Shown here piece by piece: positions 10,304 through 17,831 of a stretch of DNA of 64,000 bases. Both the position numbers and the translations under genes were made by a program. The notes beneath the pieces are model-generated. The model was not told the origin of the DNA, searched no databases, and saw only the letters and a list, made by a program, of their open reading frames with translations. The DNA comes from Nostoc sp. FACHB-152 (GTDB lineage: Bacteria; Cyanobacteriota; Cyanobacteriia; Cyanobacteriales; Nostocaceae), in assembly GCF_014697475.1 (NCBI RefSeq), contig NZ_JACJRV010000019.1:33313-97312 (forward strand), written 5' to 3'. Each line of letters begins with the position of its first letter. Position 1 is the stretch's first letter.

Positions 10304-10534
10304 TTACTGTCCACGTCCTGGTTTGCAATCTGCAAAGCCTAATGCTTCCGTATCCAGGAAACTAGCGATTCTCTTTCAGAGACACTACGTGAACGCCATC
10401 TCAATTACTGCTTCAATTGGATATTCAATTTCAGCAGCACGAGCAAATAGAGCTTCTCGAATTCGTTGGGGCAAACGTTCCAAAATTACTTCGGCATCAG
10501 CCAGAGACAGTTGCTCTTGAGGTTTAGCTTGCAT
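10304..10534 (-). pseudogene. Small unknown gene interrupted by an in-frame 24-bp repeat
   Basis: Read from the ATG at 10534 the product starts MQAKPQEQLSLADAEVIL, continues IEYPIEAVIEMA, and hits TAG inside a 24-bp insert at 10370-10393. After the insert the same frame continues IASFLDTEALGFADCKPG and ends RGQ before the stop at 10304-10306. Without the insert the gene would encode 68 residues and the junction would be a perfect HIP1 site (GCG ATC GCT). The insert brings two stop codons (TAG, TGA). The function is unknown; a helical small protein next to an aspartyl-protease operon. This locus and the one at 11246-11431 share 25 bp around the start codon. Confidence 0.75.
10370..10393. repeat. 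24-bp small dispersed repeat inserted in a HIP1 site
   Basis: On the minus strand it reads TTCACGTAGTGTCTCTGAAA plus GAGA. Removing these 24 bases restores GCGATCGCC and an open reading frame. Its length and its hairpin-forming TCTCTTTCAGAGA resemble the small dispersed repeats described in Nostoc genomes. Confidence 0.7.
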
Positions 10535-10547
10535 AACTTTTTGCTAC
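10523..10547. repeat. 25-bp direct repeat, first copy
   Basis: The 25 bases over the start codon and leader of the broken gene (core AGCTTGCATAACTTTTTGCT) recur identically at 11420-11444, again over the start of a small minus-strand gene. Confidence 0.75.
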
Positions 10548-10549
10548 TT

Positions 10550-10966
10550 TTATGCTTTGGGACAAACTTCAAATGTAAGTTGTGAACGATAGAAACATAC
10601 ATCAAATTCTAAGAAAAAATTCATTCGACCTAATAGCAAAGGTGCATCATCAGATAAGCTCCAGGCAAAGACCAACCGTACTGGATCAAAATTGCCAATT
10701 TGGGCAGAAACTAATAAACCCCTTGCTTCGACAGAAGCCAAGTTACCAGCAAGAATCACAGAGGTTGTTTGCTCCTCCCAAGTCGCACCAAGCTGAACAC
10801 CAACACTGTAAGGTAAGACGTTGACACTTGCGCCTGTATCCAACAGTGCTGATACCTCAACAGATAAACCTCGATAGGTCAAAATTAGCGGTAACTGGGG
10901 AAGTGCATCAGGAACGCCAAAAGTATCAAAACCTTCTGTGAATTGAAATCGCTGGGCGTTATTCAT
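10550..10966 (-). CDS. Retropepsin-like aspartyl protease (138 aa)
   Basis: The motif LLDTGASVNVLP (Asp43-Thr-Gly-Ala) is the catalytic signature of retropepsin-like proteases, and LLLGRMNFF near residue 112 matches the second conserved hydrophobic-Gly block after the flap. A single DTG and about 138 residues fit the small cytoplasmic proteases that act as homodimers. No signal peptide is seen. The start overlaps the stop of the upstream 71-residue gene by 8 bases, so the two are translationally coupled. Such pairs are common in cyanobacterial accessory regions; the substrate is unknown. A role as a toxin-antitoxin-like pair is possible but not shown. Confidence 0.8.
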   Translation of the reverse strand: MNNAQRFQFTEGFDTFGVPDALPQLPLILTYRGLSVEVSALLDTGASVNVLPYSVGVQLGATWEEQTTSVILAGNLASVEARGLLVSAQIGNFDPVRLVFAWSLSDDAPLLLGRMNFFLEFDVCFYRSQLTFEVCPKA

Positions 10967-11174
10967 TTTGCGCTGTTTGATCTGATTCTAAGAGTTGGCT
11001 AAGTTTGTGAGCCGCTTCATGTGAATTGAGAGGCGACCAAAGTGAGTATGTTGCTCCCGCTTGTAAAGTTGGCTCTTCTTCTTTTGCTAACTCTGCAATT
11101 AGAAATTGCATAACTTTCAATTTTTCTGCGCGAGGTAAATTTTTTAAAGTTGAAAACAGATCAACTGTAGTCAT
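10959..11174 (-). CDS. Small protein coupled to the aspartyl protease (71 aa)
   Basis: It starts MTTVDLFSTLKNLPRAEKLK, with an N-terminal amphipathic helix pair (to about residue 33), an acidic KEEEP patch, and a C-terminal helix (residues 52-71). It overlaps the protease gene by 8 bases in a typical ATGA-type junction. Size and layout resemble antitoxin-like or adaptor proteins found in front of retropepsin-like genes in cyanobacteria; this is inference from context. No DNA-binding motif is clear. Confidence 0.65.
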   Translation of the reverse strand: MTTVDLFSTLKNLPRAEKLKVMQFLIAELAKEEEPTLQAGATYSLWSPLNSHEAAHKLSQLLESDQTAQNE

Positions 11175-11222
11175 AAGACGAAGAAAAACGTGTAACTTCT
11201 TTATTTTCTCATAGCTGTTAAT

Positions 11223-11252
11223 GCGATCGCTTGTTGTTATCTTGTTTAAGCA
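11223..11252. repeat. 30-bp direct repeat, second copy
   Basis: It differs from 10190-10219 at two positions and begins with the HIP1 site. It covers the 3' end of the small broken gene at 11246-11431. Confidence 0.7.
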
Positions 11253-11431
11253 TGGCTCACAATATCCTCTTTGTTGATACCGCCAGTAATTAGTGCTTGA
11301 GTTAAACTCTCCTCAAAGTTGTCTTGCTCGATAATAATTTGATTCTCAACTAAACGTAATTGTCTCCTGACTTGGTTCGTAGACTAATAAGTTAATTTTA
11401 TTGCCTGTTGCTCTGGAAATTTAGCTTGCAT
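11246..11431 (-). pseudogene. Small unknown gene with an in-frame nonsense codon
   Basis: From the ATG at 11431 the frame reads MQAKFPEQQAIKLTY, then TAG, then continues STNQVRRQLRLVENQIIIEQ and ends LITGGINKEDIVSHA before the TAA at 11246. The 62-codon frame is otherwise intact. The first four codons and leader are identical to those of the broken gene at 10304-10534. Either it is a decayed gene or two fragments joined by recombination; the part after the TAG resembles small cyanobacterial accessory proteins but is not recognised. Confidence 0.5.
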
Positions 11432-11575
11432 AACTTTTTGCTACCAAACTTTTTACGTGTACAAGTCCTGATTCAAGCAAGAGTATAGAAAATTTCCGTA
11501 TTATTCACCCTGATATTTAGGCTGTTTCCGAATATCATTCACTAGCGCTATTCGACTCATCTGTGCGATCGCGCT
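11253..11575. other. Leader region of the two-domain DUF3131 gene
   Basis: Apart from the pseudogene on the minus strand it holds the second copy of the 25-bp repeat (11420-11444) and a HIP1-like site at 11565-11573. No other gene is seen; the promoter of the downstream polysaccharide genes should be in 11445-11575. Confidence 0.4.
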
Positions 11576-14401
11576 GTGATGCTCCTAATTCCTTTTTTAT
11601 GTATGCCATACAAGCACCATCAACAAAAACTGTGGAGATGGATTGCATTGTTCCTAGTAGGGACATTCTTGCAATTGTTGTTTTATGTCCCAGTACACAC
11701 TTTGGCAGAAAATTCTCATGTTGCGGCTACTGGTAGTTGTAACAATATTACTGCCCCGCTCACCCCTGAAGAGCAAACTTATGCGCGTGGGGCTTGGCAG
11801 TATTTTGTCAAAAATTATCAGCCAGAAACAGGCTTTACTAATTCTACTGGGGGTTATCCTTCCGGTACGCTCTGGGATATGGGGAACTATCTCATGGCGT
11901 TGAATGCAGCGCGATGGTTGAATCTCACTGACCAAGCAGACTTTGACGCTCGCCTCAATAAGTTTTTGACAACTTTGGGTAATCTTAAGTTGTTTGAAGA
12001 TGCCTTACCTAATAAAGTCTACAACGCTGCTACCGGACAGATGGTTGATTATGGTAACAATCCCATTGAACGGGGAATTGGCTGGTCGGCTTTAGATGTG
12101 GGTCGGATATTAGCGGCGTTTGATGTAATTCGCAGTTGTCACCCGCAATATAATGAATGGCTTAAAGGAATTGTAGCCAAATGGCAAGTAGCGCGATCGC
12201 TCAAAGATGGACAACTTTACGGTGCTACTGTTCTCCCAGATAACAAAACATTACTTGTACAAGAAGGACGACTTGGCTACGAAGAATATGGTGCTAGAGG
12301 TTATCAACTTTGGGGTTTTTCTGCTCCCAAAGCTTTGGCTTTTGAACCATATAAAATGGTCGAAATTAACGGTGTAAAAATTCCCGTTGATACCCGCGAT
12401 TTTAAAAGCACTAATGCAAATAACTACATTGTTAGCGAATCTTATATCTTAGATGGCATCGAATTTGGCTTGCAAGATGAATTAGCAGATTTTGCCGCTA
12501 GAGTTTTAGATGTGCAGAAGCGGCGTTACGATGCGACAGGTCAGTTAACTGCGGTAACAGAAGATAATATCGACCAAGCACCTTATTTTCTCTACAATAC
12601 TGTTTACGCTAACGGCGCAGCTTGGGCAACCATCACCGATACTAACCAACCTTACCCCCAATTTCGGAGTGTGAGTACAAAAGCGGCTTTTGGTTGGCGT
12701 TATCTTTATCCAGATAATGCTTATGCTCAAAAACTGTTTGATGCAGTTAAGGATCTTCGTAGTCCTGATGATGGTGGTTACTATGCTGGCATTTATGAAG
12801 AATCAAAGCAGCCGAATAAAGCTTTAACAGGCAATACCAACGGACTAATTTTAGAAATTTTATACTACAAAGCTAGAGGAAATCGCCCTTTAGTTGCTTC
12901 TGCTGCTACTAATACACTAACCAAACCGCCCAGCAATAATACTGCGCCGACGACACCGACAACTCCTCCAACTTCTAAACCTCAGACTTCCAAACCTGCG
13001 GAAGCTACAAAGGTTGATGAAGTGGCTATTGCACCTATTCCACCAGTCGGGAATCCAGCAGAGTCATCGTCTAACGTCAAACTAACTCGACCTCTAACAG
13101 TAGTTGAAAGGCGTTATGCAGAGGCAGCATGGCGGTATTTTCAAGCAAATTATCATTCTCAGAGTGGGTTAATTGACGATCGCAGCGATTTTAAAGGTGC
13201 TACTCTGTGGGGATTAGGAGATTATTTAGCTGCACTAAATGCAGCGCGATCTCTTGATATTATCTCTGCAAAAGAATTTGACCAGCGCACGCGCCATTTA
13301 TTAGGAGCTTTAGGTAAACTGCCGTTATTTGCCGGAGAATTACCAAATAGAGGTTATGATACTCGCTCTCTTCAACCGATTGATTATGCCGGAAACCCAG
13401 TTTTAGAAGGTAACGGATGGTCAGCCCTCGATTTAGGCCGAATGTTGGCAGCACTGTATAACTTAAAAAGTTATCATCCTGAATACACCAAAGCAGTTGA
13501 TCAAATTGTCTTAGATTGGTCATATCTGCGGGTAGTGCGGGATGGTGTTCTTTCTAGTGCAACAGTCAGCAAAGATAAACAAGGACGCACCCTTACCCGC
13601 GTCAACCCCGAAACCCGCTTGGGTTATGAAGAATATGCTGCACGGGCTTTTCAATTATGGGGATTTGATGTTGAAAGTTCGGCTATTGGTGGTGAATATC
13701 AAACTGCCTTGGTAGAGGGGGTAAAAGTACCAACTCAACGCCAACGAAAAGATACTAACTCCAAAGTTAATCAATACACAGTTAGTAATCCTTTCTTACT
13801 TTATGGTTTAGAGTTTGGACTAGATCCAAAAATGCGATCGCTCTTTGAACCAATTTTCCAAGCGCAAGCTGAACGTTACCGACGCACTAACACCTTAACA
13901 GCCTCAGCAACAACCTTAATCGACCGCAAGCCTTACACAGTCCACAGCGCGATTACTGCACAGGGCAAACCTTGGGAAGCTTTAGCCGATGACGGGCAAA
14001 ATGTACCATCTGGGCGCATGGTAAGTACAGCCGTAGCATTTGCCTATCACGCTTTACTGCCAGAACATCAATATAGCCAGAAGTTATTTCAAGCAACAAC
14101 TGATTTATATAATCCACTCACAGGTTTTTACGAAGGCTTTTATGAAAATACCGGGAAAACAGCAATTGGTTTTACTGGCAGCACTAACAGCATGATTTTA
14201 CAATCTTTGCTGTATACACTCATGAATTGCCAACCTCTAATTCGTCCAACTGCAACGAAATCTCCTTGGTGGCAAGCTGTAGCGCAAGGAGATTCCGGTC
14301 GCGGTTTACCTAGAATTCCGAAACCAAAAATCAGATTAGTTTCTGATAGTAATGGCAGTTATTGGATATCTGGTGGCGAAAATTTGAGAGTTGCAAAATG
14401 A
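11576..14401 (+). CDS. Two-domain DUF3131 protein, secreted or membrane-anchored
   Basis: 941 residues from a GTG at 11576; the ATG at 11603 (MPYKHHQQKLWRW) is a more natural start because it gives a normal signal anchor (Arg-rich then residues ALFLVGTFLQLLFYVPVHTLA). Two DUF3131 domains follow, about residues 55-440 and 510-900, joined by a Pro/Thr/Lys linker (about 445-505, TAPTTPTTPPTSKPQTSKP). Each has the motifs GTLWDMGNYLMALNAARWL / ATLWGLGDYLAALNAARSL, LPNKVYN / LPNRGYD, GIGWSALDVGR / GNGWSALDLGR, RLGYEEYGARGYQLWG / RLGYEEYAARAFQLWG and a final NTNGLILE / STNSMILQ. The second repeat has lost the TEDNIDQAPYF block seen in the first, so it may be structural. Expected in the periplasm, acting on the glycan made by the GT2 synthase 215 bases downstream; inferred from context. 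Confidence 0.8.
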   Translation: MMLLIPFLCMPYKHHQQKLWRWIALFLVGTFLQLLFYVPVHTLAENSHVAATGSCNNITAPLTPEEQTYARGAWQYFVKNYQPETGFTNSTGGYPSGTLWDMGNYLMALNAARWLNLTDQADFDARLNKFLTTLGNLKLFEDALPNKVYNAATGQMVDYGNNPIERGIGWSALDVGRILAAFDVIRSCHPQYNEWLKGIVAKWQVARSLKDGQLYGATVLPDNKTLLVQEGRLGYEEYGARGYQLWGFSAPKALAFEPYKMVEINGVKIPVDTRDFKSTNANNYIVSESYILDGIEFGLQDELADFAARVLDVQKRRYDATGQLTAVTEDNIDQAPYFLYNTVYANGAAWATITDTNQPYPQFRSVSTKAAFGWRYLYPDNAYAQKLFDAVKDLRSPDDGGYYAGIYEESKQPNKALTGNTNGLILEILYYKARGNRPLVASAATNTLTKPPSNNTAPTTPTTPPTSKPQTSKPAEATKVDEVAIAPIPPVGNPAESSSNVKLTRPLTVVERRYAEAAWRYFQANYHSQSGLIDDRSDFKGATLWGLGDYLAALNAARSLDIISAKEFDQRTRHLLGALGKLPLFAGELPNRGYDTRSLQPIDYAGNPVLEGNGWSALDLGRMLAALYNLKSYHPEYTKAVDQIVLDWSYLRVVRDGVLSSATVSKDKQGRTLTRVNPETRLGYEEYAARAFQLWGFDVESSAIGGEYQTALVEGVKVPTQRQRKDTNSKVNQYTVSNPFLLYGLEFGLDPKMRSLFEPIFQAQAERYRRTNTLTASATTLIDRKPYTVHSAITAQGKPWEALADDGQNVPSGRMVSTAVAFAYHALLPEHQYSQKLFQATTDLYNPLTGFYEGFYENTGKTAIGFTGSTNSMILQSLLYTLMNCQPLIRPTATKSPWWQAVAQGDSGRGLPRIPKPKIRLVSDSNGSYWISGGENLRVAK

Positions 14402-14403
14402 TG

Positions 14404-14491
14404 TTGAATTACCCCCCTTAATCCCCCCTTGTAAAGGGGGGAAATAGTTCCCTCCCCTTGGAAAGGGGAGGGTTAGGGTGGGGTAATTCAA
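14404..14491. repeat. 88-bp hairpin repeat with 12-bp terminal inverted repeats
   Basis: TTGAATTACCCC at the left end and GGGGTAATTCAA at the right end are perfect complements. Inside are two C/G-rich hairpins (CCCCCCTTGTAAAGGGGGG and CCCTCCCCTTGGAAAGGGG). This is a MITE-like element right after the DUF3131 gene and may also stop transcription. The rest of the gap to 14616 holds only short repeats of GGTTCTA. Confidence 0.65.
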
Positions 14492-14616
14492 TAACTTGTA
14501 TTTACAACCTTTCTTTGCAAAGAGGTTCTAGGTTCTAGGTTTAAATCCTAATGATTTAAAAAAAGAGAAGATTCCTGACTCTTGTCTTTTAGAGTAATTT
14601 TATTTTTGGTGTCACA

Positions 14617-16599
14617 ATGACCTCTGTATCTATTAATAATTCTGCCGATTTTTTTGGCAACAGTCGCTCACTACTAAAAAAAAGAACACTATTATTTCGT
14701 TACATAGCCGAAATAAATTTAATTTTTGGTCTTTGGTATTTACAATGGCGTATTACCCATTCCATCAATTTTGATGCACTATGGCTTTCAATTCCATTGC
14801 TGATAGCAGAAATTTATAGCTATTTCGGCGGTATGATGTTTGTCATTGGGTTGTGGCGGCCTTTAGTCCGACAGATTAAATCACTCGACCAGTTGACACC
14901 AGCCTTACCCAAAACCGACTGGCCAACAGTAGATGTATTTATTACTTGCTACAACGAACCACCAGAAATTGTTGAAAAAACTGCTCAGGCCGCTTTAGCC
15001 ATAGATTATCCTGCCACAAAGTTGCGTGTTTATGTGCTAGATGATGGTAACTCAGCCGATATGCGAAGCATGGCAGAAAAGTTATGTCTTGAAGATTTGC
15101 AGTCACCATTACTACAGCAAGAAGCCGATAGAATTGATGCCGAACTTTCTTTGTTAGTAGAACGCCTGCAACAATTAGAAAATCTCCGACCGAATACTCA
15201 AGCAGCTGAACAATGGTTGAAAGAATCTGCATTAGTTAATCATCAAGATAAAACTGCTGCTGAGATATTTGTGCAGAGTCTACAACAATTTATTCTTTGG
15301 CTACCTCCAAAACATCAAAGTATTGCTGAACGGCTAAATAGTGAAAAACAAAATGTAGAAGCAGCAATTGCTCAAAAAGAACTAGAACTAGTTGACCTTG
15401 GGCGATTTCGCTATATTGCACGTCCAAAGCCTGCGGGTGTACCGCATCATGCCAAAGCCGGAAACCTAAATTATGCGATTTTTTCGGGTGAAACTGCTGG
15501 AGAATTTATTCTGACTTTAGATGCTGATCATATCCCCAAGCCGCAGTTTCTCAAGCGAGTTTTGCCATATTTCTCTACATATAATCTTTTTAGTGGTAAG
15601 TATGAGCAAAATAGTATTGCTTTTGTACAAACACCACAAGATTTTTATAATATTCCTTCGGGCGATCCCTTTGGACATCGTGCAAGTTTATTTTATGGGC
15701 CGCTACAACAAGGTAAAGATGGCATGAATGCCGCTTTTTATACAGGAACTAATGCAGTTCTCCGGCGGGAAGCACTAATTAATGTGGGATTGCAATATTT
15801 TGCTGATGAGTATAGTAAAGATGAAAAACGGTTAGATGAATTTCAACTAGTTGGTGGCGTATCTAGTAACAGTATTACAGAAGATATGAATACAGCTATG
15901 CGTTTACATAGTGCTGGCTGGAAATCAGTTTATCATCATGAACTTTTGGCTGAAGGTTTAGCACCAGATGATTTGAGTTCTACTTTAAAACAAAGATTAC
16001 GTTGGGCGCAAGGAACTATTCAAGTACTGATTAAAGAAAATCCTTTAACAAAACCAGGATTAACATTTTGGCAACGTCTGCAATATTTTCAGACGATGTA
16101 TAGTTATTTTTCTGGTTTTGCTACGCTTGTTTTCATTGCTTGTCCAATTATTTATTTCTTTACAGAACTTGTGCCTGTTAAAGCTTATGGGTCTGATTTT
16201 GCCCTACATTTTTTCCCGGCATTTATTGTCAATCGTTTGACTTTTTTAGCAGCGACCTGGGGCATACCTGCTAGTGAAGTTTGGCGTTCTGAACAATATG
16301 CGATCGCACTATTTCCTTTATTAATCCAAGCTGTGTGGAGTGTTTTTACAGGACAGAAAATTAATTTTCAAGTTACGCCTAAACAGAGGCAATCTGGTAT
16401 TTATCTCCGCATGGTTTGGCCACAATTGTTGGTATTTAGCCTGACCTTGCTAGGCATATTTTGGAGCCTTTATCGCTTTGCAATTGGTCAGCTTAATAAT
16501 CCTTTAGTTCACTTACTTAATAGTGTATGGGCTATCTACAATTTGCTACTTTTGTGGGCTATTATCCGAGCTTCTGTTTGGCAACCTGCAAAAGAGTAA
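14617..16599 (+). CDS. Cellulose-synthase-like family 2 glycosyltransferase
   Basis: 660 residues. N-terminal membrane helices lie at about 27-48 and 54-80. The cytoplasmic GT-A domain carries Asp142-Asp143 (VLDDGNS), the metal site DAD at 302-304 in TLDADHIPKPQF, the acceptor motif TED at 421-423 and Q-R-L-R-W at 459-463. These are the D,D,D,QxxRW residues of processive synthases such as BcsA and PgaC. HAKAGNLNYA and YTGTNAVLRREAL are also typical. At least four helices follow from residue 495. About 95 extra residues, Gln/Leu-rich and probably coiled-coil (160-265), lie between the first Asp pair and DAD, and there is no C-terminal PilZ domain. It probably polymerises a beta-linked sugar across the inner membrane; whether glucose or GlcNAc cannot be told. 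The PIG-L gene 50 bases on suggests an N-acetylated product. Confidence 0.9.
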   Translation: MTSVSINNSADFFGNSRSLLKKRTLLFRYIAEINLIFGLWYLQWRITHSINFDALWLSIPLLIAEIYSYFGGMMFVIGLWRPLVRQIKSLDQLTPALPKTDWPTVDVFITCYNEPPEIVEKTAQAALAIDYPATKLRVYVLDDGNSADMRSMAEKLCLEDLQSPLLQQEADRIDAELSLLVERLQQLENLRPNTQAAEQWLKESALVNHQDKTAAEIFVQSLQQFILWLPPKHQSIAERLNSEKQNVEAAIAQKELELVDLGRFRYIARPKPAGVPHHAKAGNLNYAIFSGETAGEFILTLDADHIPKPQFLKRVLPYFSTYNLFSGKYEQNSIAFVQTPQDFYNIPSGDPFGHRASLFYGPLQQGKDGMNAAFYTGTNAVLRREALINVGLQYFADEYSKDEKRLDEFQLVGGVSSNSITEDMNTAMRLHSAGWKSVYHHELLAEGLAPDDLSSTLKQRLRWAQGTIQVLIKENPLTKPGLTFWQRLQYFQTMYSYFSGFATLVFIACPIIYFFTELVPVKAYGSDFALHFFPAFIVNRLTFLAATWGIPASEVWRSEQYAIALFPLLIQAVWSVFTGQKINFQVTPKQRQSGIYLRMVWPQLLVFSLTLLGIFWSLYRFAIGQLNNPLVHLLNSVWAIYNLLLLWAIIRASVWQPAKE

Positions 16600-16649
16600 T
16601 CAAAACACATCAAAATTATTTGCTATTAAATACAACATAAAAAACAGTC

Positions 16650-17357
16650 ATGAATACTGAGTTAAACTCCAATAACTTCATCAAACAAACTGTCTTAACA
16701 ATTTATGCTCATGCTGATGATGAAGTTTTACCTGCGGCTGGTACTTTACGTTTAATGTCTCAAGCAGGATGGAATGTTCACTGTCTAATTTTGACTGAAG
16801 GCAATCTTTCTAGTTCGCCTATTAAAGGTACACGTCATCAAGAGGCAGAAGATGCTGGTAAAATAATTGGCGCAACGTATGAGTTTCATGCTCTTGAAGA
16901 GTGTAACTTTTCTACACAAGCGGTGATTAAAGTTACAGAAGACGCTATTAGACGTTGGCAACCTGATTTAATTATTACTCACGCACCACAACCGGAAAAG
17001 TATGGACATAGAGACCATGAAGTATGTGCGATCGCAGTTTCTAATGTTGCTACCCGACAAAACATTCCTTTGTGGTATTCTGCACCTCCTGTCTTTTTGC
17101 GTGGGTTTGAGCCAAACTTTTTTGTAGATATTACTTCAGTAATTGAAGAAAAAATTGCAGCTATTGGTTGTTACGAATCAGAAAGCAATAAAGCATTTAT
17201 GCAACTTGATGCTATTATCATATTGTCTCGATTCTGGGCTAGAGAATTAGGACAAAAAGACGGTTATTTTGAAGCTTTTGAAATTTCTCGGCAATGGGTA
17301 AATGCTAGTTTCTTTTCTGCATGGGCTAATAGTAAAATACAACTATTATGCACTTAA
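16650..17357 (+). CDS. PIG-L/LmbE family N-acetylglucosaminyl deacetylase
   Basis: 235 residues. The zinc motif AHADDE (residues 20-25, usually AHPDDE) and the later HAPQPEKYGHRDHE, with the HxxxH-type histidines, are the metal ligands and catalytic residues of the PIG-L fold. There is no signal peptide, so it acts in the cytoplasm. Known members hydrolyse the N-acetyl group of GlcNAc in lipids, mycothiol or bacillithiol precursors and nucleotide-linked sugars. It starts 50 bases after the GT2 gene and is probably in the same operon, so a deacetylated amino-sugar precursor for the polymer is a reasonable inference. The Pro to Ala change in AHPDDE is tolerated in the family. Confidence 0.88.
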   Translation: MNTELNSNNFIKQTVLTIYAHADDEVLPAAGTLRLMSQAGWNVHCLILTEGNLSSSPIKGTRHQEAEDAGKIIGATYEFHALEECNFSTQAVIKVTEDAIRRWQPDLIITHAPQPEKYGHRDHEVCAIAVSNVATRQNIPLWYSAPPVFLRGFEPNFFVDITSVIEEKIAAIGCYESESNKAFMQLDAIIILSRFWARELGQKDGYFEAFEISRQWVNASFFSAWANSKIQLLCT

Positions 17358-17468
17358 TAAACAAGCTATATTCGGCAATTTTAAAATTAAAATATATCTT
17401 GCGGTTCAAGTATGCAAGTGCCAAAATAGATAAGTAGAAATGTTATACCAAAAATAAACAAGGTATTT

Positions 17469-17792
17469 ATGAATCCTACAGTAAAAGTAATAGAACCATC
17501 AGGAATTTTAGATGGCATTAGAGGCAATCAATTGCGTCGTGAAGTTAGCGATATTATAAATGACGGCACAGATATTTTATTGATTGATATGAAAGAAGTT
17601 AAATTTATAGATAGTTCTGGTTTAGGCTCTTTAGTATCAGCAATGCAAATGGCACGAAATGCTAATACTAAGCTTTTTGTCTGCTCTATTAACGACCAAG
17701 TTAGAATGTTGTTTGAATTAACTAAGATGGATAGAATTTTTCAATCATTTAGCGATCAAAATGAATTTAAACGTCAAGTCTTAACAACTTAG
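17469..17792 (+). CDS. STAS-domain anti-sigma factor antagonist
   Basis: 107 residues forming one STAS domain. FIDSSGLGSL holds the Ser (Ser49) that RsbW-type kinases phosphorylate. Unphosphorylated, such proteins bind the anti-sigma kinase and free its partner. The gene follows the PIG-L gene in the same direction after 111 bases and faces the REC-PP2C phosphatase gene, with the matching kinase gene at 19168. The three together form a complete partner-switching set like RsbU/V/W, the cyanobacterial IcfG network or the HmpU/V/W system of Nostoc punctiforme. Whether these are the Hmp genes cannot be settled here. Confidence 0.92.
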   Translation: MNPTVKVIEPSGILDGIRGNQLRREVSDIINDGTDILLIDMKEVKFIDSSGLGSLVSAMQMARNANTKLFVCSINDQVRMLFELTKMDRIFQSFSDQNEFKRQVLTT

Positions 17793-17831
17793 GAAACAAT
17801 GCAGTAATAAAAAAAAAGTAATGCAACAGTA

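Noticed and set aside
10209..10520. Plus-strand frame of 103 codons
   Set aside because: It is antisense to the broken small gene at 10304-10534, whose minus-strand product is clearly protein-like; the plus-strand product is not.
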